A stretch of 64,000 nucleotides of DNA from Anderseniella sp. (GCA_028289645.1 JANQOK010000012.1:124001-188000), one strand, 5' to 3'; positions 42,377-53,414 are shown, numbered from the stretch's first letter. Notes: generated from the letters alone by a model not told the origin. Made by a program: numbers and translations.

Positions 42377-43474
42377 ATGGCACAGATAAGAATTGAAAAT
42401 GTGCGCAAGGAATTCGGGACATTCGTGGCGGTTCGCTCATCAACGTTCACCATTGAAGACGGCGAGTTTTTCATGCTTCTGGGGCCGTCCGGCTGCGGCA
42501 AGACCACGACCCTTCGGATGATGGCAGGACTTGAATTGCCGACCAGCGGGCAAATCTACATTGACGGCGAGGAAGTCGGCATGAAGCCCGCGTCGCAGCG
42601 CGATATCGCCTTCGTGTTTCAGATGTTTGCGCTGTATCCGCACATGAACGTCGGCAGGAACATGTCCTACCCGCTTCTGAGCCAGGGCATGTCAAAGCAT
42701 GACGCCCGCAAAAAGGTCGTCGAGGTGGCGAAAATTCTCGGCATTGAAGACATTCTGAACAAGCCGGTCGGTGGCTTGTCGGGTGGTGACAGGCAACGGG
42801 TTGCGCTGGGCCGGGCCATCGTTCGTGAGCCCAAGGCGTTCTTCATGGATGAGCCGTTGGGCGCGCTGGATGCCGAATTTCGCGAGCATATGGCGGAAGA
42901 GCTTCGTGCGCTGCATGACCGGATGGGAGCAACGACGGTCTATGTCACCCATGATCAGCTCGAGGCGCTGCAGATGGGCGACAAGATTGTCGTCATGAAC
43001 CATGGTGTGGTGGAGCAGTTCGGCCAGCCACAGGACATTTACGACTGGCCGGCGACCAAGTTCGTGGCCGGGTTTATCGGTTCTCCGGCGATGAATTTCC
43101 TCGACTTCGAGGGTATGATCGGTTCGGGTGCCAGCAGTGTGGAGCTGAACGGGCACAAGGTGGCAGTTCCTCAAACCAGACAGGGGGCGAAAGGACAGCT
43201 TACCCTGGGCGTTCGGCCCGAACACATTCACTTTTCAGACAGTTCCGGCTATCGCGGCCAGGTGATCGCAACCGAGTATCTGGGCACTACGCAAATTGTG
43301 ACTCTCAAAACGCCGAACGGCGAGGTAAAGGTCCGGGTTGCTTCAAATCTGCCGGTGTCCGTCGGCGAGCACATTGGCCTTGAGTTCGATGCCCGCACGC
43401 TCAGCGTGTTCGACGCGGACAAGGGCCACGCCCTCATGTCCGAAGCGAACGAGGGGGTGTTGAGCCATGGCTGA
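42377..43474 (+). CDS. sugar ABC transporter ATPase 1 (UgpC/MalK type)
   Basis: The 365-residue ATPase has Walker A GPSGCGKTT (about residue 37), the signature LSGGDRQRVALGRA, Walker B FFMDEPLGALD, H-loop YVTHDQLEA, and a C-terminal TOBE/OB domain (about 240-360) as in MalK. The signature has Asp in place of the more usual Gln or Glu, which is tolerated in this group. It overlaps the second ATPase gene by eight bases. Two different ATPases in one operon suggest a heterodimeric motor. Confidence 0.93.
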   Translation: MAQIRIENVRKEFGTFVAVRSSTFTIEDGEFFMLLGPSGCGKTTTLRMMAGLELPTSGQIYIDGEEVGMKPASQRDIAFVFQMFALYPHMNVGRNMSYPLLSQGMSKHDARKKVVEVAKILGIEDILNKPVGGLSGGDRQRVALGRAIVREPKAFFMDEPLGALDAEFREHMAEELRALHDRMGATTVYVTHDQLEALQMGDKIVVMNHGVVEQFGQPQDIYDWPATKFVAGFIGSPAMNFLDFEGMIGSGASSVELNGHKVAVPQTRQGAKGQLTLGVRPEHIHFSDSSGYRGQVIATEYLGTTQIVTLKTPNGEVKVRVASNLPVSVGEHIGLEFDARTLSVFDADKGHALMSEANEGVLSHG

Positions 43475-44474
43475 GGTGGTGCTTGAGAATGTCACCAAGA
43501 GCTTTGGTGACACCGTCGCTCTCGATCGGGTCTCGATGACCATAGAAGACGGATCGTTCGTTGTCCTGCTTGGTCCGACCGGGGCCGGCAAGACGACTGC
43601 GCTGCGTATGGTTTCAGGCCTTGATACGCCGGACAGTGGCGATGTGCTGATCGGCGGACGCTCGATGAAGGGGTTGATGCCGGCGCAGCGCAACGTTGCG
43701 ATGGTGTTCCAGCAGTATTCACTGTATCCGCATCTGACGGTTCGGCAGAACCTGGAGTTTCCGCTGAAATCTCCGCTTCTCAACACGCTGCAGGCCGATA
43801 TCGACCGGAAGATCAACAGCGTCTCGGAAATACTGCAGATCAAGCAGAAACTGGACAACAAGACCACCGCGCTGTCCGGCGGCGAAATGCAGCGTGTTGC
43901 AATCGGCCGGGCGCTGGTACGCGATCCGTCGATCTATCTCATGGACGAGCCGCTCAGTTCACTGGATGCGAAACTGCGCGCCGATCTTCGTATTGAACTG
44001 AAGAGCATCCAGGCGAATTCGGGCGCGACACTGCTGTACGTGACCCATGACCAGATCGAAGCCATGACGATGGCCACCCATGTGGGGGTGCTCGACAATG
44101 GCAGGCTGGTTCAGTTCGGATCGCCGCGTGAGATCTATGAAGACCCGGTCAGCATCTATGCTGCCAGCCGTCTCGGCCAGCCGCGCATCAACATCCTGCC
44201 GGCTGACGTGTTCGAGGGATCTCCGGCGGGAGCCAAACTGATCGGCCTGAGACCCGAACAGATTGCGCAGGGCGAGGGTGAGGAGAGTTTCGTCACACGG
44301 GTCGAGCACCTTGGCGACCAGACCAGGCTTCATCTGTCATTCAAAAACCATGACCTGATTACCGTCACTGACGCTCATACCGAGCTGAAGAGCGGCGACA
44401 TCGTGAAAATCAAGCCGGACAAGCCGTTCTACTTCGATGCGAGCGGTGACCGATTTTCTGGAAGGGAGAAATAA
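43467..44474 (+). CDS. sugar ABC transporter ATPase 2 (UgpC/MalK type)
   Basis: The 335-residue ATPase has Walker A GPTGAGKTTALR, signature LSGGEMQRVAIGRALV, Walker B YLMDEPLSSLD, H-loop YVTHDQIEA, and a shorter C-terminal OB region (about 235-330). It differs clearly from ATPase 1, so this is not a recent duplication. The next gene begins directly after its stop (44475), continuing the operon. Paired ATPases are known in the rhizobial glycerol system (GlpS/GlpT) and in related polyol transporters. Confidence 0.93.
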   Translation: MAEVVLENVTKSFGDTVALDRVSMTIEDGSFVVLLGPTGAGKTTALRMVSGLDTPDSGDVLIGGRSMKGLMPAQRNVAMVFQQYSLYPHLTVRQNLEFPLKSPLLNTLQADIDRKINSVSEILQIKQKLDNKTTALSGGEMQRVAIGRALVRDPSIYLMDEPLSSLDAKLRADLRIELKSIQANSGATLLYVTHDQIEAMTMATHVGVLDNGRLVQFGSPREIYEDPVSIYAASRLGQPRINILPADVFEGSPAGAKLIGLRPEQIAQGEGEESFVTRVEHLGDQTRLHLSFKNHDLITVTDAHTELKSGDIVKIKPDKPFYFDASGDRFSGREK

Positions 44475-46094
44475 ATGTCTCAATTCATGAACAAGAAAGA
44501 GGACATCGTCACCGAGGCCGTGGACGGTGTTGTCGCTGCCTCCGGCGGCAGGCTGGCGCGGCTGGACGGTTATCCTCACATTCGCGTTGTGGTCCGCAAT
44601 GACTGGGACAAGTCAAAAGTCGCCCTGGTTTCAGGCGGCGGCTCCGGCCACGAACCGGCCCATGCCGGGTTTGTCGGAGCGGGCATGTTGACGGCGGCCG
44701 TGTGCGGTGACGTGTTTGCCTCGCCCAGCGTGGATGCCGTGCTGGCCGGCATTCTGGCGGTGACCGGGTCGGCCGGTTGTCTGCTGATCGTGAAGAACTA
44801 CACCGGCGACAGGCTCAATTTCGGCCTTGCCGCCGAGCGGGCGAAAGCCTTTGGCCTCAATGTCGAAATGGTGATTGTTGACGATGACATCGCGCTGCCC
44901 GACCTGCCACAGGCCCGTGGCGTGGCAGGCACGCTGTTTGTGCACAAGATCGCCGGTGCGCTGGCGGAACGCGGTGGTGACCTGGAAACCGTCGCTCAGG
45001 CGGCGCGCAAGGTGATCGCCGGCACGAAAAGTATCGGCATGTCGCTGGACACATGCACGGTTCCCGGCTCGCCCAAGGAGGCCAGGATTCCGGATGGCAT
45101 GGCTGAGCTGGGTCTGGGCATTCACGGCGAGGCCGGGGTCGAGCAGGTGGCGTTTGACGGTGCGAAGGAAGCGGTCGCTGCGGTTGCCAACAAGCTGTCG
45201 GCGGCAATTGACGACAGGCCGCACGTTGCGCTGGTCAACAATCTTGGCGGGGCCTCGGTGCTTGAAATGTCGGTTCTGGCCCACGAGTTGGGGCAATCGC
45301 CCATTGCGGACCGCATAACCCACATGATCGGTCCGGCTGCAATGATGACATCTTTGGACATGCGCGGTTTTTCGGTATCGCTTTATCCAGCTGACGACAG
45401 CGAAATCGAGCTGTTGAGCGCGGCTACGCCGCTTGCGGCCTGGCCCGGCCTGTCGGAAATCGGACCGGTGGGCCTGGTGGCCGTTCCCGATGGCCTGACG
45501 CCTGTCGCACCGCTGCCGTCAGACCATGCCGAGACCCGCACGTTCCTGACCGATTGCTGTGAGGTACTGATAGCCGCGGAAGATGATCTGAATGCCCTGG
45601 ATGCGAAGTCTGGTGATGGCGACACCGGCTCAACCCTGGCTGGCGCAGCGCGTGCGCTGATTGCGGCTATGGATCGATTGCCGCTGGCAGACCACACGCA
45701 GCTGTTGCGGGCCATAGGCCTCGAACTGAGCCAGACCATGGGCGGGTCGTCCGGGGTGCTGCTTGCGATCTTTTTTGCCGCATCCGGCGATGGTGCGTCG
45801 AGCGGTCTGCCGATGCGGGAAGCGTTGAAGGCCGGCCTCGCGCGCATGCAGGAAATAGGCGGTGCCCAGTTGGGGGACCGCACAATGGTTGACGCGCTGG
45901 CGCCGGCGCTCGATGCGCTGCAGAGCAGCGTGCGCGAGGCCGCAGATGCGGCGCGCTCCGGCGCGGATCATACGGCTACCATACTGCAGGCGAAGGCCGG
46001 CCGCGCCGCCTACATCAACGCCAAGCAACTGGAGGGCCACGCGGACCCCGGTGCGGAAGCCGTGGCTCGGTTGTTTGAGCATCTCGCGGCGTGA
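44475..46094 (+). CDS. dihydroxyacetone kinase, DhaK-DhaL single chain
   Basis: The 539-residue protein joins a DhaK domain (about 1-325) and a DhaL domain (about 355-539), the ATP-dependent eukaryote/Citrobacter-type arrangement. DhaK has GGGSGHEPAHAGFVG and the substrate-binding His217 in LGIHGEAGVE, which forms a hemiaminal with dihydroxyacetone. DhaL has the nucleotide/Mg site AKSGDGDTGST and TMGGSSGVL. The product is dihydroxyacetone phosphate, feeding glycolysis. No DhaM phosphotransferase is nearby, in line with ATP use. It is the last gene of the ABC operon. Confidence 0.93.
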   Translation: MSQFMNKKEDIVTEAVDGVVAASGGRLARLDGYPHIRVVVRNDWDKSKVALVSGGGSGHEPAHAGFVGAGMLTAAVCGDVFASPSVDAVLAGILAVTGSAGCLLIVKNYTGDRLNFGLAAERAKAFGLNVEMVIVDDDIALPDLPQARGVAGTLFVHKIAGALAERGGDLETVAQAARKVIAGTKSIGMSLDTCTVPGSPKEARIPDGMAELGLGIHGEAGVEQVAFDGAKEAVAAVANKLSAAIDDRPHVALVNNLGGASVLEMSVLAHELGQSPIADRITHMIGPAAMMTSLDMRGFSVSLYPADDSEIELLSAATPLAAWPGLSEIGPVGLVAVPDGLTPVAPLPSDHAETRTFLTDCCEVLIAAEDDLNALDAKSGDGDTGSTLAGAARALIAAMDRLPLADHTQLLRAIGLELSQTMGGSSGVLLAIFFAASGDGASSGLPMREALKAGLARMQEIGGAQLGDRTMVDALAPALDALQSSVREAADAARSGADHTATILQAKAGRAAYINAKQLEGHADPGAEAVARLFEHLAA

Positions 46095-46114
46095 GGCGAG
46101 ATACTGAAAGGCCT

Positions 46115-47908
46115 CTACAACGGCCAGACGAGCAGGATCATGGGAAGTGACACCGCCAGGATGATGATTTCCAGCGGCAGCCCCATGGGCCAGTAGTCAC
46201 CAAAGCGATAGCCGCCCGGCCCCATGATGATGGTGTTGTTCTTGTGTCCGATAGGGGTCAGGAAGGCGCAGCTTGCCGCGACCGCCACGCCCATCAGCAT
46301 GGCATCCGGGTTGACGTTCATCTGCTCGGCGATCCGGATCGATACCGGGGCTGCCACCAGCACGGTGGCCACATTGTTCAACACGTCCGACAAGGTCATG
46401 GTAACCGCCATCAGCAGCAACAGGACGGCCCATGCCGGCCAGCCGCCGGTGATGTCGACGATGGCGTTGGCAATCAGTTCGGTGCCGCCGGAAGTTTCAA
46501 TGGCTGCGCCGATCGGGATCAGCGATGCCAGCAGCACGATCACCGGCCATTCCACCGATTCATAGATCTGCGCCAGGGTTATGACCTTGAGAAGCGCATA
46601 AATGGCGACGCAGGCAGCCAGGGCAACCGGCAGGTAGACGAGGCCAAGGCTGGCTGCAACGATGGCGGCGGCAAATATGGCGATGGAAAAGCCTGCCTTT
46701 TCGCGCTGGGTGACCTGCAGGCCGCGCTCAGCCAGCGGCAGGCCTCCGAGCCATTGCACAACATCGGGCAGCGCCTCCTTGTCACCCATCAGCAGCAGCA
46801 CGTCACCGGCCTGCAGTTTCAGGCGCCTGACCCGGTCACGAAACGGGCGGCCCTGGCGGGCAACTCCCAGCAACATGGTCTGCTGCCGGTTCAGCAGCCT
46901 GACGTCGTGGGCAGAGCGTCCCTCCACCCTGGAGCCCGATGCGACAACGGCTTCGGTCATTGCCAGGGTGCCGGTCAGCGCCCCCTTGTGACGTGATGAT
47001 GCGGAGTAGGAGAGCTTCAGGGCATTGGAGAACTGCTCCAGACTCTGCGGGTCGGCCTCAAGAACCAGAATGTCGCCTTTGCGGATTTCCACGCCGCGGG
47101 CCGAGCCCGGCAGGCGTTCTCCGCGCCGGATCAGGCCCAGAACGAAGACATCATTTTCCTCCGCAACCGGCGCCAATTCGCGGACTTTCTGGCCGATTGC
47201 CGGTGACCCTTCGGGAACCTGGGCCTCCATGACGTAGCCCTCAAGGTTCTCAAGTTCCACGGCTGATTCCGACCTGGCCTTGTCCTGCGGGATAAACCGC
47301 CAGCCGACGAACGAAATATAAATCAGGCCGGCGATCGCGCATGCAAGTCCGACAGGCGCGAAATCAAACATGGAATATGAGCTGCCGAGCGGTTCGCCAT
47401 TGAACGTGGCGCTGCCGCGAAACTGGGCAATGACGATGTTGGTCGGCGTGCCGATCATGGTCACCATGCCGCCCAGAATGGTGGCGAACGACAACGGCAT
47501 CAGCGTTGCCGCGCGTGAACGCTTGGCCTTGTCGGCGGCCTGCATGTCGACCGGCATCAGCAGGGCCAGTGCCGCGACATTGTTCATGAACGCAGACAGC
47601 GCACCGCCGACCAATCCCATGATGCCGATATGCGCGGTGATCCCGCGCTGGGCGGATATTATATTGCGGGTCAACAGGTCAACCGCGCCGGATTGCGACA
47701 GGGCCCGGGACACGATCAGCACCAGCGCAATGATGATGACGGCGGGATGGCCAAAGCCGGAAAAGGCGGTGTCCTTGTCGACGACGCCGAGGATGACCGC
47801 CAGCGCCAGCGCGGCAAATGCCACCAGGTCATAGCGGATGCGTCCCCAGACCAGCAGTCCGAGCACACTGCCCATGATGACGAAGAGAATGATTTGTTCG
47901 TTGGTCAT
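46115..47908 (-). CDS. SLC13-family (DASS) permease with RCK-C domains
   Basis: From ATG 47908 the protein has 597 residues: about 10-12 membrane helices in two halves with two TrkA-C/RCK-C domains in the middle (about 205-370). The transport motif in the first half reads MIGTPTNIVIAQF, and the second half carries TPIGHKNNTIIMGPGGYRFG. Such proteins import sulfate, dicarboxylates or other anions using sodium; the substrate is not clear. It converges with the dihydroxyacetone kinase gene, 20 bases apart. The alternative start at 47920 adds four residues. Confidence 0.9.
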   Translation of the reverse strand: MTNEQIILFVIMGSVLGLLVWGRIRYDLVAFAALALAVILGVVDKDTAFSGFGHPAVIIIALVLIVSRALSQSGAVDLLTRNIISAQRGITAHIGIMGLVGGALSAFMNNVAALALLMPVDMQAADKAKRSRAATLMPLSFATILGGMVTMIGTPTNIVIAQFRGSATFNGEPLGSSYSMFDFAPVGLACAIAGLIYISFVGWRFIPQDKARSESAVELENLEGYVMEAQVPEGSPAIGQKVRELAPVAEENDVFVLGLIRRGERLPGSARGVEIRKGDILVLEADPQSLEQFSNALKLSYSASSRHKGALTGTLAMTEAVVASGSRVEGRSAHDVRLLNRQQTMLLGVARQGRPFRDRVRRLKLQAGDVLLLMGDKEALPDVVQWLGGLPLAERGLQVTQREKAGFSIAIFAAAIVAASLGLVYLPVALAACVAIYALLKVITLAQIYESVEWPVIVLLASLIPIGAAIETSGGTELIANAIVDITGGWPAWAVLLLLMAVTMTLSDVLNNVATVLVAAPVSIRIAEQMNVNPDAMLMGVAVAASCAFLTPIGHKNNTIIMGPGGYRFGDYWPMGLPLEIIILAVSLPMILLVWPL

Positions 47909-47982
47909 GCTGTGCTGCAAGTTAACGACTGTGACGTATTTGCCAACCGGCTAATAGCAACCAGAGACATTATCGTTATGCG

Positions 47983-49167
47983 TCAACTGTAGTGCTTGGT
48001 CACGACAATGAAGTCGGTGCCCTTGCCGGTTTCCGGTCCCAGTCCGGTGTCGGAAATGGCGACCGAAGAATGCGGCCCGAGCCGGTACTCGATCCGGTGG
48101 CGCACATCATCGGGAATGGTGAACCGCAAAAACGCATCCAGCCCGGCTTTGGATGTTTCGTCCTCGAGACTGACAGACAGCCACTTTGGCTTGTTTCGAT
48201 CACCGTGTTCTTCCGGCAGGGTCAGCAGGTGAGCGCCCAGCGGCTGCTCAGCGTCCTTGAGCGGAATGGCGACATCAAACAGCGGCTTGTAGCCCTGGCG
48301 CACATAGAGGTGGCCTTCCGGGTAGTCTTCAGCACCATTGGATGAGCGCAGCGCATGGTACGTGGCATCGTTGAGAACACCGTTTGCCGGCAGTTCAATC
48401 GACTTCTGGAAGTTGTGAATGGCGCGCCAGGTGTTGCGCCCCACATAGCCGTCCGGCTTGCCCGCCTTGAAGCCGAGCTTGTTCAGGATTTTTTGCGCAT
48501 TGAGGGTTTTTTCCCTGCCGGTCAGGCGGGTCAGCAATACCCGCAATGGCGGATTGGACCTCTCCGTTATGTGATTGCGGGTTTCCACTTTCGACAACGG
48601 TTTCAGCAGGCCGGCATGCTCGACGTTGACGGGAGCAGCAGGTGTATCGGCAATGATCACGTGCCGGTCGCTGGTCTCCAGATCAAACAGCTGCTTTGCG
48701 AACTCGTCCGGCATCCGCACGCAACCGTGCGAGGCGGGATAACCGGGCAACTCGCCGGCGTGCAGTGCAATGCCGCTCCAAGTCAGCCGTTGCATGAACG
48801 GCATCGGCTCGTGCACATACAGGTTGGACCAGCGGAACTTGTGCTTGCGCAACACCGAAAAAATGCCGTGCGGCGTTTCCTTGCCGGGCTTGCCCGACGA
48901 AATCGGGCTGAAGCCGATCTGGCGCCGGCCCGAAAACACCTGCATGGACTGCTGCCGGATCGATATCAGCACCTGCAGGGTTTCGTTTGCAGATGGCGGC
49001 TGGATGGGCGTGAACGGCGGTACCGGCTTCGGATTGGCCGCCAGCAGTCGCCTGCGGTGGGACGGGGAACTGGCGGCAAAGGCAGTGCGGGCAGTCAGTG
49101 CCAGACAGGCGCTTGCAGTAACGCCTGCCACAAGCCGCCGCCGGCTTATGCCGGACCGCCGGCTCAA
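47983..49167 (-). CDS. exported L,D-transpeptidase with peptidoglycan-binding domain
   Basis: The protein has a twin-Arg-like signal ([19 protein letters not shown]), a YkuD catalytic domain (about 65-195) with the active site [20 protein letters not shown], and a later peptidoglycan-binding helical domain (about 215-270: [20 protein letters not shown]). It should make 3-3 crosslinks or attach proteins to murein. A TTG at 49167 overlaps the secA stop (TTGA) and gives an ideal signal-peptide start (394 residues); an ATG at 49218 inside secA is the alternative. The TTG start is my choice. Confidence 0.85.
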   Translation of the reverse strand: MSRRSGISRRRLVAGVTASACLALTARTAFAASSPSHRRRLLAANPKPVPPFTPIQPPSANETLQVLISIRQQSMQVFSGRRQIGFSPISSGKPGKETPHGIFSVLRKHKFRWSNLYVHEPMPFMQRLTWSGIALHAGELPGYPASHGCVRMPDEFAKQLFDLETSDRHVIIADTPAAPVNVEHAGLLKPLSKVETRNHITERSNPPLRVLLTRLTGREKTLNAQKILNKLGFKAGKPDGYVGRNTWRAIHNFQKSIELPANGVLNDATYHALRSSNGAEDYPEGHLYVRQGYKPLFDVAIPLKDAEQPLGAHLLTLPEEHGDRNKPKWLSVSLEDETSKAGLDAFLRFTIPDDVRHRIEYRLGPHSSVAISDTGLGPETGKGTDFIVVTKHYS

Positions 49168-51890
49168 ACAAAGGCCCCGTGACAGTGCTTGAACTTCTTG
49201 CCTGATCCGCACGGGCACGCCTGATTGCGCCCCACGGGACCCCAGGTTTCCGGGTCATCCACATTGAACCCTTCGGGCTGGTCCGGGGATGGCGACACCG
49301 CAGCCGACAGCACCGTGCCGGGCGGCAGTTCATTGCCGTGCTCGTCGAAATCCTCGATGAACATGTCAGGCAGTTCCTCATCGTCGGGGAACATGTCGTC
49401 GGCGCCGTTCTGGGAGACTTCAACCCTGAGCAGCTGACCGGTTACAACCGCGCGCAGGCGCACGATCATCTGCTCGAACAGTGTGAAGCCCTCGGTCTTG
49501 TATTCGTTGAGCGGATCGCGCTGACCGTAGCCGCGCAACTGGACCGCCTGGCGCAGATGCTCCAGCGTGATGATGTGCTCGCGCCACAACTGGTCGAGCG
49601 AACGCAGCAACACCTCCTTCTCGATATACTCCATGATCTCGGAACCGTATTTCTCACGTTTCTCGGCATAGAGCTTGTCGGCGGCTTCGGTTACCCGTTC
49701 ACGGATTTCCTCGTCCGCGATACCTTCTTCGTCGGCCCAGTCCTCGACCGGGAAGTCGATTGCAACCACGTCGCGCAGTTTCTCGCGCAGTTCGGTTGAA
49801 CGCCATTGTTCAGGATAGGCGCTGGGCGGGATGTACTCGACAACGGTCGTATCCACGACTTCGTGGCGCATGTCGTCCACGGTACCGGAAATCTCGTTGC
49901 CGTTCATGATGTCGATGCGCTGTTCGAAAATCACCTTGCGCTGGTCGTTCATCACATCGTCGAATTTCAGAATGTTCTTGCGGGCGTCAAAGTTGCGCGC
50001 TTCGACCTTTTGCTGGGCTTTTTCAAGGGCCTTGTTGATCCACGGGTGGACGATCGCCTCGCCTTCCTCCAGGCCGAGCTTCTGCAGCATCGAGTCCATG
50101 CGCTCGGAGCCGAAAATGCGCATCAGGTCGTCTTCCAGCGACAGGTAGAAACGCGACCGGCCCGGGTCGCCCTGACGGCCGGAACGGCCACGCAGCTGGT
50201 TGTCGATGCGGCGGCTTTCATGGCGTTCGGTGGCGATGACGAACAGCCCACCTGCATCAAGTGCCTTTTGCTTGTGTTCGGCAATTTCGGCGTTGATCTT
50301 CTCGACGGCAGTATCGCGCTTTTTGCCTTCCGCCATATCGCCAAGCTCATTTTCAATGCGCATTTCGGCATTGCCGCCAAGCTGGATGTCAGTACCGCGT
50401 CCTGCCATGTTGGTGGCAATCGTCACCGCACCCGGCACACCGGCCTGTGAGATGATCTGCGCTTCCTGTTCATGATAGCGCGCATTCAGCACATTGTGCG
50501 GAATGCCGAGTTCATTGAGATGCTGGGACAGGTACTCAGACTTGTCGATTGACGTGGTGCCGACCAGCACCGGCTGACCGCGTTCGCGGGCATCCTTGAC
50601 GGCCACGACAATGGCGTCGAATTTTTCCCGCACGCTGCGATACACCTCGTCGTCCTCATCGACACGCTGGACCGGGACGTTGGTCGGCACTTCGACCACG
50701 TCGAGCTTGTAGATGTCGAGAAACTCGTCTGCTTCGGTGGCTGCAGTGCCGGTCATGCCGGCCAGTTTCTCATACAGGCGGAAATAGTTCTGGAAGGTGA
50801 TTGAGGCCAGCGTCTGGTTTTCCGGCTGGATGCGGACATGTTCCTTGGCTTCGATCGCCTGATGCTGACCTTCGGAATAGCGCCGGCCCGGCATCATCCG
50901 CCCGGTGAACTCGTCGATAATCACCACCTCGTTGTCCTTGACGATGTAGTCGCGGTCCTTGACGAACACCTTGTGGGCGCGAAGCGACTGGTTGACGTGA
51001 TGGACCAGAGCCACGTTCTCCACATCATACAGCGACCCCTCGCTCATGAGCCCGGATTCCTGCAGCAACTGTTCAATGTGTTCGTTGCCGGTTTCCGTCA
51101 GGGTCACGGTCTTGGTCTTTTCGTCGATTTCGTAATCTTCCTCGACCAGTTTCGGCATTATGCTGTCGATGTCGTTGTACAACTCCGAGCGGTCTTCCAG
51201 AGCGCCTGAGATGATCAACGGGGTGCGGGCCTCGTCGATCAGGATGGAATCGACTTCGTCGACGATCGAGTAGTAATGACCGCGTTGCACCATGTCCTCG
51301 ACAGCGTATTTCATATTGTCGCGAAGATAGTCGAACCCCAGTTCATTGTTGGTGGCATATGTCACATCACAGGCGTACTGGTCACGGCGTTCATCGTCTT
51401 CCAGGCCGTGCACAATCACGCCGACCCTGAGACCGAGAAACTCATAGACCTTGCCCATCCAGGCGGCATCGCGCTGGGCCAGATAGTCATTGACGGTGAC
51501 CACGTGCACCGCCTTGCCGGAAATGGCGTTGAGATAGACCGGCAGTGTTGCGACCAGCGTCTTGCCCTCGCCGGTTCTCATTTCGGCGATCGAATTGTCA
51601 TTCAGCACCATGCCGCCGATCAGCTGCACGTCAAAGTGACGCAGGCCCAAAGCGCGTTTTGATGCTTCGCGCACGGTTGCAAAGGCAGGAACGAGCAGGT
51701 CATCCAGGGAGGTGCCATCGGCAAACTGTTGCCGGAATGTCTCAGTGCGTGCACGAAGGTCGTCATCGCTGAGTGCGGCAAGTTCAGGCTCAAGCGCGTT
51801 GATCGCGTCTACACGGGTCTGATACTTTTTGACCTTACGGTCGTTTGAGCTGCCAAAAACCTTGGCAGCTATTGAACCCAGTCCGAACAT
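49164..51890 (-). CDS. secA: preprotein translocase ATPase SecA
   Basis: The 908-residue protein is full-length SecA: NBD1 with Walker [20 protein letters not shown], Walker B in [21 protein letters not shown]2 with [11 protein letters not shown] and [16 protein letters not shown], then scaffold and wing domains, and a C-terminal zinc finger [14 protein letters not shown] that binds SecB and lipids. It drives protein export through SecYEG. It is divergent from the parvulin gene, as in other Hyphomicrobiales, with 512 bases between. Confidence 0.98.
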   Translation of the reverse strand: MFGLGSIAAKVFGSSNDRKVKKYQTRVDAINALEPELAALSDDDLRARTETFRQQFADGTSLDDLLVPAFATVREASKRALGLRHFDVQLIGGMVLNDNSIAEMRTGEGKTLVATLPVYLNAISGKAVHVVTVNDYLAQRDAAWMGKVYEFLGLRVGVIVHGLEDDERRDQYACDVTYATNNELGFDYLRDNMKYAVEDMVQRGHYYSIVDEVDSILIDEARTPLIISGALEDRSELYNDIDSIMPKLVEEDYEIDEKTKTVTLTETGNEHIEQLLQESGLMSEGSLYDVENVALVHHVNQSLRAHKVFVKDRDYIVKDNEVVIIDEFTGRMMPGRRYSEGQHQAIEAKEHVRIQPENQTLASITFQNYFRLYEKLAGMTGTAATEADEFLDIYKLDVVEVPTNVPVQRVDEDDEVYRSVREKFDAIVVAVKDARERGQPVLVGTTSIDKSEYLSQHLNELGIPHNVLNARYHEQEAQIISQAGVPGAVTIATNMAGRGTDIQLGGNAEMRIENELGDMAEGKKRDTAVEKINAEIAEHKQKALDAGGLFVIATERHESRRIDNQLRGRSGRQGDPGRSRFYLSLEDDLMRIFGSERMDSMLQKLGLEEGEAIVHPWINKALEKAQQKVEARNFDARKNILKFDDVMNDQRKVIFEQRIDIMNGNEISGTVDDMRHEVVDTTVVEYIPPSAYPEQWRSTELREKLRDVVAIDFPVEDWADEEGIADEEIRERVTEAADKLYAEKREKYGSEIMEYIEKEVLLRSLDQLWREHIITLEHLRQAVQLRGYGQRDPLNEYKTEGFTLFEQMIVRLRAVVTGQLLRVEVSQNGADDMFPDDEELPDMFIEDFDEHGNELPPGTVLSAAVSPSPDQPEGFNVDDPETWGPVGRNQACPCGSGKKFKHCHGAFV

Positions 51891-52402
51891 TTGGTGTCCT
51901 TAGAATTGCGTCTTGTTAGACCGCAGAAAGCCGTTTTTGGCTCCTCGGCCGTCATTTTTGCGTAGCCGTTGTCAGGCGAGAACCATGCCGTAATGTTTAA
52001 TCAACTTGTCTGTACGCCGCAACAGGTGTGGCAAATGGGTAACGCCAAGGGGGAAAAATGTAGTAAGGAAACACGACGTTAAACGGCATCAGAGGTTGTG
52101 TCAGCGGCAGATAGTGTGGATAAGCGGCTGTTTCAAGGCGAAAATTGCGGCATCAACACGATTTGGTGAGGCAGTTCACAAGGCGACAGCACTCTTGAAT
52201 ATCACCTGGAATATACGCATTGTGCAGCGCATTGATGGCGTTTGTCGTCTGCAAGACGTATTGCGGTCATGTTGAGTTGGCTTAATGTCGCCCGAATTGG
52301 CGAGCATTGACCTGACATGATCAGGGAAAATTGATCTGGATTTATGACGATCCTGTTCCTGCCGGTGCGGCAGCATGCAGGCGAAGAGGTTGGTTGGGTG
52401 AT
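51891..52402. other. divergent secA / parvulin promoter region
   Basis: A rightward 89-codon frame (52006-52275) has no family features and I do not support it. Otherwise I see no gene, RNA or strong repeat in these 512 bases. They must carry the secA promoter (leftward) and the parvulin promoter (rightward). Confidence 0.5.
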
Positions 52403-53347
52403 ATGAGAACGTTTTGTTTGAAGCTGGCTATGGCACTGGTGACGACTGCTTTTGTGGCTGGCTCGACGGTTGCCAGTGCGCAGGATGCTGAGAAGGTCGT
52501 TGCCAAGGTCAACGGCTACAATATAACGACGAAGGAAATTGCGCTTGCATCTGATGACTTGCGGCCACAGCTGGAAAAAGTTCCGGCAAATTTCCGGTTC
52601 GCGTTTATCGTTGAGTACCTGATTGAGCGCCACCTGCTTGCACAGGAAGCAGTGAAGGCCAATACCATCGATACCGAGGAATACAAGAACCGTCTGAAGT
52701 TCTACCAGGCCAAGGCACTGCGCGACGCGTACTTCCAGGACAACCTGGCGTCCTCGGTTACGGAAGACGCCGTGAAGGCGACTTATGAAAAAGAAGCTGC
52801 CAAGGTGACAACGGAAAAGCGCGCGCGCGCGCGCCATATTCTGGTTAACTCGGAAGAAGAAGCGAATGCGGCGATGGCCCGTCTGCAAAAAGGTGAGAGA
52901 TTCGAGGAAGTTGCCAAACAGGTATCACTGGACGGGTCCCGGGACTATGGCGGTGACCTTGGCTTCTTCACTGCGGCCGAGATGGTGCCGGCCTTTTCCA
53001 AGGCGGTATTTGCTCTCAACAAGGGTGAGGTTTCGCAGCCGGTGAAAACCGACTTCGGGTGGCATATCATCAAGCTGGAAGATATTCAGGAGGGTGGCGC
53101 CCAGCCGTTTGAACAGGTCAGGAACCCGATACGATTGGTGTTGCTACGTAAGGCGGTTCAGGACAAGGTGCTGGAATTGCGGGCTGCCGGCCAAATCGAA
53201 ATTCTCGATCCGGACCTGAAACGCCTGCAGGAAGAAGCGGAAAAGAAACGCCAGGCACTTGATGCCTCCGGCGAGGTTCCGAGCACAACCGGCGGTGCCG
53301 CGTCGCAGACCACAGGCGGAAAATCCAACAAGGGTGACGCTGAGTAA
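52403..53347 (+). CDS. exported parvulin-type peptidyl-prolyl isomerase
   Basis: From ATG 52403 the protein has 314 residues: a signal peptide (about 1-26, ending VASAQDA), an N-terminal SurA-like helical part, and one parvulin domain (about 140-235: RARHILVNSEEEANAAMARL, then GGDLGFFTAAEMVPAFSKAV and TDFGWHIIKLED). It probably helps fold outer-membrane proteins in the periplasm. The last 60 residues are charged and low-complexity. A terminator follows the stop within 70 bases. Confidence 0.93.
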   Translation: MRTFCLKLAMALVTTAFVAGSTVASAQDAEKVVAKVNGYNITTKEIALASDDLRPQLEKVPANFRFAFIVEYLIERHLLAQEAVKANTIDTEEYKNRLKFYQAKALRDAYFQDNLASSVTEDAVKATYEKEAAKVTTEKRARARHILVNSEEEANAAMARLQKGERFEEVAKQVSLDGSRDYGGDLGFFTAAEMVPAFSKAVFALNKGEVSQPVKTDFGWHIIKLEDIQEGGAQPFEQVRNPIRLVLLRKAVQDKVLELRAAGQIEILDPDLKRLQEEAEKKRQALDASGEVPSTTGGAASQTTGGKSNKGDAE

Positions 53348-53376
53348 TAGCCTGCGTGCCCGGAATTGATGTCCAT

Positions 53377-53414
53377 AGCCCGTGAAACCGGATGAGGTTT
53401 TGCGGGCTTTTTGT
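53377..53414 (+). terminator. rho-independent terminator after parvulin gene
   Basis: AGCCCG and CGGGCT pair, with an inner AAACC/GGTTT stem, followed by TTTTTG. It separates the parvulin gene from argJ. Confidence 0.85.
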
